DNA from: Chloroflexota bacterium
Lineage (GTDB): Bacteria > Chloroflexota > Anaerolineae > B4-G1 > SLSP01
Direction of reading: 5' to 3'
Length of the DNA stretch: 5,407 bases
Assembly: GCA_012798275.1 (NCBI GenBank)
Contig: JAAZNO010000317.1
Span: 1-5,407 of the forward strand
Shown here: positions 1 to 5,407 of the stretch, in pieces
Layout: every line of letters starts with the position of its first letter
Numbering within the stretch: position 1 is the stretch's first letter
Position numbers and translations under genes: made by a program
Notes under the pieces: model-generated
Databases searched by the model: none
The model's input: the letters and a program-made list of their open reading frames with translations, nothing else
Told to the model about the DNA's origin: nothing

Positions 1-18
1 CCAGCCGGCGCCGACCGT

Positions 19-981
19 TTATTTCTCCAGCAGCGCCCGCCCCCCTTTGAGCGCAACGAGCAGGTCACGCCGCTTGAGCGCGCGCTTGCGATCAATCTCC
101 AGCTCCCCGGCCTTGTCGTCCGCCAGGCGGATGAGTGCCGCAATCCAGGCGCCACTCTGAACTTCGGTGTGCCCGATGCGCCATCTCTCAACGACGATGG
201 GCAGTTCCTCCAGGTTGGTGATGCGCTCGTGCTCGCGGGTGTAGGTCGTCCCAGCGTACTCGTAAGGCACCGCGTACGTCTCCACTTGCGCCTTGACCGG
301 GCAGACCTGCATACACGCGCCACACTTGATGCAGTAATAATCCGCCAACACCAGCTCCCCGCTCTCGTCGAGGTGCAGCGCGCGCGTCGGACAGATGTCC
401 GCGCAGGCCCGGCAGCCTTCGACACACCGCTCCTGCCGCAGAGTCACGCTGCCCTGCCACGGCTGCACCACGGTGAATGCGCCATCACTGGCCACCTCGC
501 ATTGCCGACAGCGGATGCAGTATTTCTGATCCACCTTGAGCGTGTCTGCCGCCGCATCGTAGCTGATCACGTTCGCCGGGCAGTTTTCGATGACGAAATC
601 CTTCCGGCTCATGTCGAAGGCGGCGCGGTTGAATTTGTTGGATTCAATCAGCAGCGGGAAAGCCTCGAATTTCTGGACTGGCACTTCTTCTTTGCCGTTG
701 ACCGTCATGGTGATGGCATGGGTCGGGCACATCACCGTGCACATGCCGCAGAAGACGCACTTCTCCGCGTCAATGTCCACCGAGGCCTTTTTCACCAGCC
801 GACCGTTTTCCAGCACTGCCGGCACATGAAGAATGGCGTCCTTGGGGCAGACCAGCGGGCCGATCTGACAACCCACACAACGGTCCAGATCCCAGGTGAG
901 TGTGGAGTGCAGGGGCACCATTTTACGGTCAAGGATGAGCCGCTGCTCTGTCTTGGTTTTTAGCGTCGCACCACGTCGCAT
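19..981 (-). CDS. Polyferredoxin with six ferredoxin motifs, some degenerate
   Basis: This 320-residue soluble protein has no signal peptide. It is built from three ferredoxin-like pairs. Pair 1 is C35-x2-C38-x2-G41-x3-C45-P with C75/C78/C81/C85-P; the third cysteine of the first motif is replaced by Gly. Pair 2 keeps only C134-P of its first motif, plus C155/C158/C161, with S165 in the fourth position. Pair 3 is C186-x3-C190-x2-C193-x3-C197-P with C217/C220/C223/C227-P. Using the ligand swapping known for 2[4Fe-4S] ferredoxins, four complete [4Fe-4S] sites and one three-cysteine site are expected. Residues 87-133 and 235-320 lack cysteines; the C-terminal region has a charged Lys/Arg/Glu-rich helix. 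The layout resembles MvhB/FwdF-type polyferredoxins, though no exact orthologue is recognised. As last gene of the hdr cluster it probably carries electrons to or from the Hdr complex (inference). TAA stop. Confidence 0.88.
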   Translation of the reverse strand: MRRGATLKTKTEQRLILDRKMVPLHSTLTWDLDRCVGCQIGPLVCPKDAILHVPAVLENGRLVKKASVDIDAEKCVFCGMCTVMCPTHAITMTVNGKEEVPVQKFEAFPLLIESNKFNRAAFDMSRKDFVIENCPANVISYDAAADTLKVDQKYCIRCRQCEVASDGAFTVVQPWQGSVTLRQERCVEGCRACADICPTRALHLDESGELVLADYYCIKCGACMQVCPVKAQVETYAVPYEYAGTTYTREHERITNLEELPIVVERWRIGHTEVQSGAWIAALIRLADDKAGELEIDRKRALKRRDLLVALKGGRALLEK

Positions 982-987
982 GATAAA

Positions 988-993
988 CTCCTT
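988..993 (-). promoter_or_regulatory. Ribosome binding site of the polyferredoxin gene (AAGGAG)
   Basis: AAGGAG lies 6 bases before the ATG at 979-981, within the 21-base spacer after the hdrB TGA. It supports this ATG over the later internal Met at codon 21. Confidence 0.75.
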
Positions 994-1002
994 CGCCGCG
1001 TG

Positions 1003-1863
1003 TCAGAATCCCAGGCGCGCCAGTTGCGGCAGCGGCGAGACGATATGTCGCTTGAACCCCAACTGCGAGGCCGCGATCCCCAGCGCCAATCCGAGCAACT
1101 GCGTGAAGTACAACACTGGCAAATCCAGGTCGTGCCCCACAGCGCGCTCGGCCTTGCTCTGATAGAGGTCCAACGCCGTGTGGCACATGGGACAGGCGAG
1201 CGTCACCATCTCCGCACCCGCCTCCTTGGCCGAATCCAACACCTTCCCCGTGAGCTTCGCCGTGACCGCGCTGTGCGAGATGGCCACCGCGCCGCCGCAA
1301 CACTTCGCCTTGAAGGGATAGTCCACGACTTCCGCCCCCAGCGCCATCAGCAACTCATCCAGCCCGGCCGGGCGCTCAGGGCTGTCGAATTCATCCCTGG
1401 GACGGGTCAACATGCAACCGTAATACGGCGCTACCTTCATGCCGGTGAGCGGTTGCGTCACCTGCGCCTTGATCCGCTCCAGACCGTACTCCTGCAGCAG
1501 GACGTAAAGCGGATGCAGCACCCGAATGTTCCCCTTGAGCTGCAGCCCTTCCGCCAGGCCCGCGTTGACCAGCTGCCGGGTGGCCTTGTCGGCCTCAACG
1601 GCCTTGCTGGCGCGCCGCAGGTTGTGATAGCACCCGCTGCACGGCGCGATGAGGGTGTCCAGGCCCTGCGCTTCCGCCAGCGCCAGATTCCGCGCCGGCA
1701 AGGCAATCACCCCCTGGCCTTCGCCATGGACGGCGCCGCAACAATTCCAATCCTCCACTTCCACGAGCTCGATCCCCAGGCGCGCAAACGTCAGCCGCAA
1801 CGAGAGGTCGTACTCCTTGGCGCTGGAAAGCAGACTGCATCCGGGATAGTAACCGTAGGTCAT
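1003..1863 (-). CDS. hdrB: Heterodisulfide reductase subunit B (HdrB), two CCG domains
   Basis: This 286-residue protein begins MTYGYYPGCSL, the standard HdrB N-terminus, which confirms the ATG. Both cysteine-rich CCG motifs are complete: C9-x31-C41C42-x32-C75-x2-C78 and C150-x37-C188C189-x34-C224-x2-C227. In methanogen HdrB these residues bind two non-cubane [4Fe-4S] clusters that reduce the CoM-S-S-CoB disulfide in the cytosol. Length and motif spacing match the family, and no ligand is missing, so an active site of the disulfide-reductase type is expected. In a bacterium without CoM/CoB the physiological substrate would differ and is unknown; HdrB homologues also occur in complexes that act on other acceptors. 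It is encoded directly after hdrC, as in many hdrCB pairs, and is followed after 21 bases by the polyferredoxin gene. Identification is firm; the substrate is not. Confidence 0.95.
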   Translation of the reverse strand: MTYGYYPGCSLLSSAKEYDLSLRLTFARLGIELVEVEDWNCCGAVHGEGQGVIALPARNLALAEAQGLDTLIAPCSGCYHNLRRASKAVEADKATRQLVNAGLAEGLQLKGNIRVLHPLYVLLQEYGLERIKAQVTQPLTGMKVAPYYGCMLTRPRDEFDSPERPAGLDELLMALGAEVVDYPFKAKCCGGAVAISHSAVTAKLTGKVLDSAKEAGAEMVTLACPMCHTALDLYQSKAERAVGHDLDLPVLYFTQLLGLALGIAASQLGFKRHIVSPLPQLARLGF

Positions 1864-2540
1864 CGTCGGGCCTCCTTAGCACGGCGCGCCGAAGAGCGCC
1901 ACAGCGCGCCGCTCGCCCCCGCGCCTAACAGCAACGTCACGCCGCTTGCCAACCAGGGCAGCCAACGCCGCTTGCGCTGCGCCTGGGTTTCGGGAGCGGC
2001 GGCCTTGGGAGGCTCCGGGCACAACGCCTCCAGCTGCGCCGGTTCCCGCACCTTTTCGGGGATGAACGGCAGCTTGTCTTTGAGCACCATGGGCAACGCC
2101 AGGGGAATCATCCCCAGCAGGCCCTTGAGGTCGAAAGTGCGCAGATAGTACCGGAGCATCAGCTCCGGCTCGAAGAGGCGCCCGTAATGCTTGTACGTCT
2201 CCGCGAAAGATTGGCCGAAGTCGGCCTCCAAATCCCGCGCGTAGCCTTTCTCCACCGCCAGCTCCCGCAGCGTCGCCATCAGCTCGGTAATGGGGATCTC
2301 GCGGGGGCAGCGATTGGTGCAGGAATAACACGACACGCAGAACCACATGTCGCGGCTGGAAAGCACCCGCTCCTCCTCCCCCGATTGAATCATGTGCAAG
2401 ATCCGCCGCGGACCGTATTGCATCTCCTCAATCACCGGGCAGGAGCCGGAACAGGTGCCGCATTGATAACACTGCAAGACCTGATTCCCGCCGCGCCGGC
2501 CCGCCAATTCCACAACGAAGGGATTCAGCACGTTCGCCAT
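1860..2540 (-). CDS. hdrC: Heterodisulfide reductase subunit C (HdrC) with C-terminal membrane-helix candidate
   Basis: With the ATG start the protein has 226 residues. It carries two classical 4Fe-4S motifs, CYQCGTCSGSCP (C24, C27, C30, C34) and CVSCYSCTNRCP (C68, C71, C74, C78), followed by REIPITELMATLRELA, all typical of HdrC. HdrC relays electrons from the HdrA flavin branch to HdrB. The family core ends near residue 165. A Pro/Ala/Gln linker follows, then RKRR, an uncharged stretch of about 22 residues (193-214, WLPWLASGVTLLL... to GALW) and a second basic run (RSSARRAKEARR). This arrangement looks like a single membrane-spanning helix; soluble HdrC is usually about 180-190 residues and lacks it. 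The protein may therefore tether the complex to the membrane (inference). An in-frame GTG one codon upstream is an alternative start. The gene overlaps hdrA at its start and hdrB by 4 bases (ATGA) at its end. Confidence 0.94.
   Translation of the reverse strand: MANVLNPFVVELAGRRGGNQVLQCYQCGTCSGSCPVIEEMQYGPRRILHMIQSGEEERVLSSRDMWFCVSCYSCTNRCPREIPITELMATLRELAVEKGYARDLEADFGQSFAETYKHYGRLFEPELMLRYYLRTFDLKGLLGMIPLALPMVLKDKLPFIPEKVREPAQLEALCPEPPKAAAPETQAQRKRRWLPWLASGVTLLLGAGASGALWRSSARRAKEARR
1871..1877 (-). promoter_or_regulatory. Ribosome binding site of hdrB (AAGGAGG)
   Basis: AAGGAGG lies 7 bases before the hdrB ATG (1861-1863) inside the last codons of hdrC, where it encodes the K-E-A of the C-terminal tail. 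With the ATGA overlap it points to coupled translation of hdrC and hdrB. Confidence 0.8.
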
Positions 2541-5200
2541 CACCGGCCTCCTTTCGCCTGCTTGACTTCAGGCGCACAGGCCGCGGCGAGCTGACACACA
2601 TCACAGGCGGGCACTTGCGGCATCTCACAGGCCGTCGCCCCCACCGTCTGGCTCAGGCCCTTGTCGCGCGCCTGTTTGACGCCGGCCTCCGCTTCCTTGA
2701 GCGGCGCCCCTTCGACAAGGCGCAGGAAATAATCCACTTCGGGCACCTCCCGCATCCGTGTCAGCCGTTTGGTGAGCTGCGGCAGCGCCTTGGCGTTCTC
2801 CGCCCGAATGCCCTCCGGGCCCAACTCGCGGACCACGGCGCTCATCTCCCGCATGATGCGCGCCCACTTGGCCCCCTCCGTCGCCGAGACCGATTCCAGC
2901 CGGAAACGCCCCGGCGAAATGCCGAGCTTCTCCAGCTGGCCGAAGAGCCGCGTGATGCGCGTCTCGGCGAAGCCGCGCCCGGAGATGTAGTGGCAATCCT
3001 GGGGATGGCATCCCGATACGAGCACCGCGCCCGCGCCCAGCCGGAACGCCTCCATGACAAAGTCGGCGTCCACGCGGCCGGCGCACATCACCAGGATATT
3101 GCGCGTATTCGCGGGATACTCGAAGTGACTCGTACCGGCGTTATCCGCGCCCATCCCGCTGCACCAGCGGCAGGTGAAGGCGATGACTTTCTCCTCAGGT
3201 CTATCCGCCAGCAAGGCGTGCAGCTGCGCGACGATCTGCCCATCCGTGAAATGATATTGCGAGATGGCGTTTTGCGGACATTCCGCCACGCACGTCCCAC
3301 AGCCGTGGCATTTCGCCGGGATGATGCTCGAAGGTTGCCCCGTCCCCGGCAGATTGATGACCGCGCCGTAAGGGCAGGTGCGATAGCAGATGTCACATTT
3401 GCCGCCTCGCGCGTTGATGCAACGTGCGGGGTCCACATACGCGATGATGGGATCAATCTCCCACTGCCCCGCGTTGAGCACTCGCGCCGCCCGTCCCGCA
3501 GCGCCACTGCCCTGACTCACGCTCTGGGGGATGTCCTTGGGGCCTTGCGCGGCCCCCGCCAGGTAAATGCCCTCCGTCGGCGTGTCCAGCGGCTTGAGCT
3601 TGGGATGGGATTCCATGAACCAGCCGTGAGTGTCGTTCGGCACCGTGAGCACGCGCCCCAGATCGAAGGAGCCCGCCGAGGGGATCGCGGCGTTCGCCAG
3701 CCCCACCATCTCCACTTCCAACGCCACGTGCCGCCCCGTGCCGATGTTCTCGGCATGGACGATCAGGTTCTTGGTGACGGGGTCCTCGACAATCTCGGAG
3801 GGCCGTCCCTGGATGAAGTGAATGCCCGCTTCGCGCGCCCGTTCGTAGAACTCCTCGTAGGTCTTGCCCGGCGTGCGGATGTCAATGCGGAAGATGGTGA
3901 TGTCCATCTCCGGGTAGAGCCACTTGAGCAGCAGCGCGTTCTTGATGGTGTACATGCAGCAGAAGCCGGAGCAGTACTCGTGATAACGCTTATCGCGCGA
4001 GCCGACGCACTGAATGAGCGCCAGGCTGTGAGGCGTTTTGCCGTCGGAGGGACGCACAAACTCGCCCACCGTCGGGCCACCCGCGCAGTGCAGGCGCTCG
4101 ATTTCCATCATCGTCGTGACGTTTTCGTAGACGCCGAAACCGTATTCCTCGATCTCCGCCGGGTCCCAGGTGTCGTAGCCGGTAGCGATGATAATCGTGC
4201 CGACCTCGAGCTCGAGGATCTCCGGCTGCTGCGCGAAGTCAATGGCGCTCAGGGAGCCGCAGGCGTCCACACACTTGAAGCACTTGATGCAGGCATCCAT
4301 GTCAATGGTGTAGATCGAAGGCACCGCCTGCGCCATCGGCACATAAATCGCCTTGCGCGGCCCCAACCCCTCCTCGAAGACATTGGGGACGTCAATGGGG
4401 CAGACTTCCGCGCACAGGCCGCAGCCCGTACACTTGTCCAGCAGCACATAGCGCGGCTTGCGTTCCACTTTCACCTTGAAATTGCCGATATAGCCATTGA
4501 CCTCTTTGACCTCGGAGTAGCTGAGGATGTGGATGTTGTGATTCTTGCCCACGTCCACCATCTTCGGCGCCTCGATGCAGATGGAGCAATCCATGGTCGG
4601 GAAGGTCTTGTCGAGCTGCGCCATGCGCCCGCCAATGGAGGGGGTCTTCTCCACCAAATAGGTCTCGATGTCCATGTCCGCCAGATCGAGCGCGGCACTG
4701 ATGCCGGCGATGCCGCCACCGATGATCAATGCCCGGCGCGTCACCGGCACTTCAAACATCTCCAGCGGGCGGACATAGGTCACTTTTGCCACCGCCGAGG
4801 CGACGATTTCTTTGGCTTTCTCGGTGGCGGCTTCTTTTTCGTGCGCATGCACCCACGAAGAATGCTCGCGGATGTTCGCCATCTGGAACATGAAAGGATT
4901 GAGGCCCGCATCGGCAATGCAGGCCTGGAACGTAGGCTCGTGCATGGCCACGCTGCACGCGGCCACCACGACCCGGTTCAGCCCGTAGTCATGGATGTCC
5001 TGCTGAATCATGCTCTGCCCTGGGTCGGAACAGGTGTAGCGGTGCTCCTTAGCCACCACCACGCCGGGCAGGTTCCTGGCATATTCCACGACTTCCGAGG
5101 GCGTGATCACACTGGCAATATTGGAGCCGCAATGGCACACGTAGACGCCAATGCGCGGGGGATCGTTTTCGTAATCTATTTCACGGGTTACCTTGGCCAC
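2540..5200 (-). CDS. hdrA: HdrA-type electron-bifurcating flavoprotein with fused MvhD-like domain
   Basis: This 886-residue protein starts at GTG. Domains in order: an HdrA N-terminal domain (about 15-145; VCHCG at 21-25, C57, C82); a thioredoxin-reductase-like FAD domain (GGGIAG 161-166, ATG 339-341, second flavin segment IYLAGA 545-550) carrying the HdrA cluster cysteines C398, C410, C414 and C415; an inserted ferredoxin (C257/C260/C263/C267 and C304/C307/C310/C314); a C-terminal ferredoxin (C594/C602/C605/C609 and C631/C634/C637/C641); and an MvhD/FrhD-like [2Fe-2S] domain (about 671-795; CRWC 677-680, C706, GCHPQDCHY 730-738). A tail follows (796-886) with C858, C866, C869 and C875. Stand-alone methanogen HdrA is about 650 residues, so the excess is the MvhD-like fusion plus tail. 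Family knowledge assigns HdrA the bifurcating FAD and MvhD the contact to a hydrogenase or formate dehydrogenase. It is predicted to be cytosolic. The partner supplying electrons to the MvhD-like domain is not in the window. The stop overlaps hdrC. Confidence 0.95.
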   Translation of the reverse strand: MAKVTREIDYENDPPRIGVYVCHCGSNIASVITPSEVVEYARNLPGVVVAKEHRYTCSDPGQSMIQQDIHDYGLNRVVVAACSVAMHEPTFQACIADAGLNPFMFQMANIREHSSWVHAHEKEAATEKAKEIVASAVAKVTYVRPLEMFEVPVTRRALIIGGGIAGISAALDLADMDIETYLVEKTPSIGGRMAQLDKTFPTMDCSICIEAPKMVDVGKNHNIHILSYSEVKEVNGYIGNFKVKVERKPRYVLLDKCTGCGLCAEVCPIDVPNVFEEGLGPRKAIYVPMAQAVPSIYTIDMDACIKCFKCVDACGSLSAIDFAQQPEILELEVGTIIIATGYDTWDPAEIEEYGFGVYENVTTMMEIERLHCAGGPTVGEFVRPSDGKTPHSLALIQCVGSRDKRYHEYCSGFCCMYTIKNALLLKWLYPEMDITIFRIDIRTPGKTYEEFYERAREAGIHFIQGRPSEIVEDPVTKNLIVHAENIGTGRHVALEVEMVGLANAAIPSAGSFDLGRVLTVPNDTHGWFMESHPKLKPLDTPTEGIYLAGAAQGPKDIPQSVSQGSGAAGRAARVLNAGQWEIDPIIAYVDPARCINARGGKCDICYRTCPYGAVINLPGTGQPSSIIPAKCHGCGTCVAECPQNAISQYHFTDGQIVAQLHALLADRPEEKVIAFTCRWCSGMGADNAGTSHFEYPANTRNILVMCAGRVDADFVMEAFRLGAGAVLVSGCHPQDCHYISGRGFAETRITRLFGQLEKLGISPGRFRLESVSATEGAKWARIMREMSAVVRELGPEGIRAENAKALPQLTKRLTRMREVPEVDYFLRLVEGAPLKEAEAGVKQARDKGLSQTVGATACEMPQVPACDVCQLAAACAPEVKQAKGGR
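2547..2554 (-). promoter_or_regulatory. Ribosome binding site of hdrC (AAAGGAGG), decides the start
   Basis: AAAGGAGG is encoded by the last codons of hdrA (K-G-G of the C-terminus). It lies 6 bases before ATG at 2538-2540 but only 3 bases before the in-frame GTG at 2541-2543. The spacing favours the ATG. Both candidates overlap the hdrA TGA, so translational coupling is expected either way. Confidence 0.8.
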
Positions 5201-5208
5201 AGATCGCG

Positions 5209-5214
5209 CTCCTT
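5209..5214 (-). promoter_or_regulatory. Ribosome binding site of hdrA (AAGGAG)
   Basis: AAGGAG on the minus strand lies 8 bases before the GTG at 5198-5200. It supports GTG as the start codon: no ATG lies nearby, and the HdrA family signature VYVCHCGSNI begins only 20 codons downstream. It sits directly after the T-run of the hairpin. Confidence 0.8.
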
Positions 5215-5220
5215 GTCACA

Positions 5221-5260
5221 GAAAAAGGCGAAGAGGGCGCTGCCGCGCCCCTCGCCTTTT
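5221..5260 (-). terminator. Terminator-like hairpin with T-run between the dicluster gene and hdrA
   Basis: Read on the minus strand, AAAAGGCG-A-GGGGCGC, loop GGCA, then GCGCCC-TCTTCGCCTTTTT. The inner six pairs are all G-C, followed by a one-base bulge, two pairs, a second one-base bulge and eight more pairs that include four A-T. The 3' arm runs into five T residues and then C. The hairpin begins 18 bases after the upstream stop codon, as expected for an intrinsic terminator. The T-run ends only about 21 bases before the hdrA start codon, leaving no room for a promoter between them, so partial termination (attenuation) or an mRNA processing/stability role is also possible. Confidence 0.7.
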
Positions 5261-5278
5261 CACCTTCTCGGCTCTCCG

Positions 5279-5407
5279 CTATGAGCCCAGCACTTCTTCC
5301 TTTGCCAGCTTGCGGCGGGCGCGCTGGGCGCGCTGCTCCGGCGTAGTCAATTCCAAAGCGTCCTTGGGACACCACTTCACACACTGCGGGCCTTCTTCGA
5401 GGTCCTC
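5279..5407 (-). CDS. 4Fe-4S dicluster ferredoxin subunit (HycB/HydN-like), C-terminal fragment
   Basis: Only the last 42 codons and the TAG stop are present; the start lies beyond the right edge. The fragment begins EDLEEGPQCVKWCPKDALEL, where the C-x3-C-P end of a 4Fe-4S motif is visible, and it finishes with a basic, Arg/Lys/Ala-rich helical tail ending in LGS. An acidic stretch followed by PQCVKWCP-x2-AL resembles the third motif of dicluster electron-transfer subunits of the HycB/HydN/PhsB type. These small cytosolic proteins pass electrons between a catalytic subunit and a partner. Members of this group are often encoded beside tungsten aldehyde:ferredoxin oxidoreductases or formate dehydrogenases, which suggests, but does not show, such an enzyme upstream. 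It is co-oriented with the hdr genes and separated from hdrA by 77-78 bases holding a hairpin. The family call rests on one motif only. Confidence 0.75.
   Translation of the reverse strand, partial: EDLEEGPQCVKWCPKDALELTTPEQRAQRARRKLAKEEVLGS

Noticed and set aside
1..18. GC-rich palindromic bases (GGCGCC core) just after the polyferredoxin stop, possibly the start of a terminator or of another gene.
   Set aside because: Only 18 bases are available before the window edge; no complete stem or T-run can be shown.
169..963. A 264-codon plus-strand frame opposite the polyferredoxin gene.
   Set aside because: The opposite strand carries six ferredoxin motifs with a proper ribosome binding site. 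The plus-strand product is His/Arg-rich without recognisable motifs.
1000..2148. A 382-codon open frame on the plus strand opposite hdrB and hdrC.
   Set aside because: It covers both hdrB and part of hdrC in antisense, has Arg/Gln/His-rich low-complexity composition and no plausible domain; it is a shadow of the real genes.
2541..2543. GTG as the start codon of hdrC, one codon before the ATG.
   Set aside because: It leaves only 3 bases to the AAAGGAGG site, while the ATG has a normal 6-base gap. It cannot be fully excluded but changes the protein by one residue.
2615..5284. An 889-codon open frame on the plus strand, opposite hdrA.
   Set aside because: It is antisense to a gene with unmistakable HdrA and MvhD-like motifs. 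Its translation is rich in Arg, His, Ala and Leu with no domain signature, as expected when GC-rich codons are read in the complementary frame.
5261..5384. A 67-codon minus-strand frame reading through the end of the dicluster gene in another frame.
   Set aside because: The frame ending with TAG at 5279-5281 contains the C-x3-C-P ferredoxin motif and family-like sequence; the other frame runs across the hairpin into hdrA and has no motif.

Overview
All genes in this window lie on the minus strand and read from right to left. They form one compact redox gene cluster of the heterodisulfide reductase (Hdr) type. In transcription order it holds: the last 42 codons of a 4Fe-4S dicluster protein (5279-5407, cut by the window edge); a very large HdrA flavoprotein with an MvhD-like [2Fe-2S] domain fused at its C-terminus (2540-5200); HdrC (1860-2540); HdrB (1003-1863); and a 320-residue polyferredoxin (19-981).

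The packing is typical of an operon. hdrA/hdrC and hdrC/hdrB overlap at their stop/start codons, hdrB and the polyferredoxin gene are 21 bases apart, and every complete gene has a strong AAGGAG-type ribosome binding site. The one break is the 77-base spacer between the dicluster gene and hdrA. It holds a GC-rich hairpin ending in a T-run that looks like an intrinsic terminator or attenuator.

Inferred joint function: HdrA carries the FAD expected to bifurcate or confurcate electrons. Its MvhD-like domain would receive or deliver electrons from a partner oxidoreductase, which is not in the window. HdrC relays electrons to HdrB, whose two complete CCG motifs match those that bind the two non-cubane clusters of the active site. 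The polyferredoxin probably links the complex to a low-potential donor or acceptor. The upstream fragment belongs to the HycB/HydN-like ferredoxins often encoded beside tungsten aldehyde:ferredoxin oxidoreductases or similar enzymes, so such an enzyme may lie just beyond the right edge. The true HdrB substrate cannot be read from the sequence.

The organism is a strict anaerobe with a GC-rich genome. Strong Shine-Dalgarno sites and the U-tailed hairpin favour a bacterium over a methanogen; a Chloroflexota-like or other deep-branching anaerobic lineage is possible but only a guess. No RNA gene, mobile element, CRISPR array or recognisable promoter was seen. The most unusual points are a putative C-terminal membrane helix on HdrC, selective loss of cluster ligands in the polyferredoxin, a four-cysteine tail on HdrA beyond the MvhD-like domain, and the hairpin in front of hdrA.
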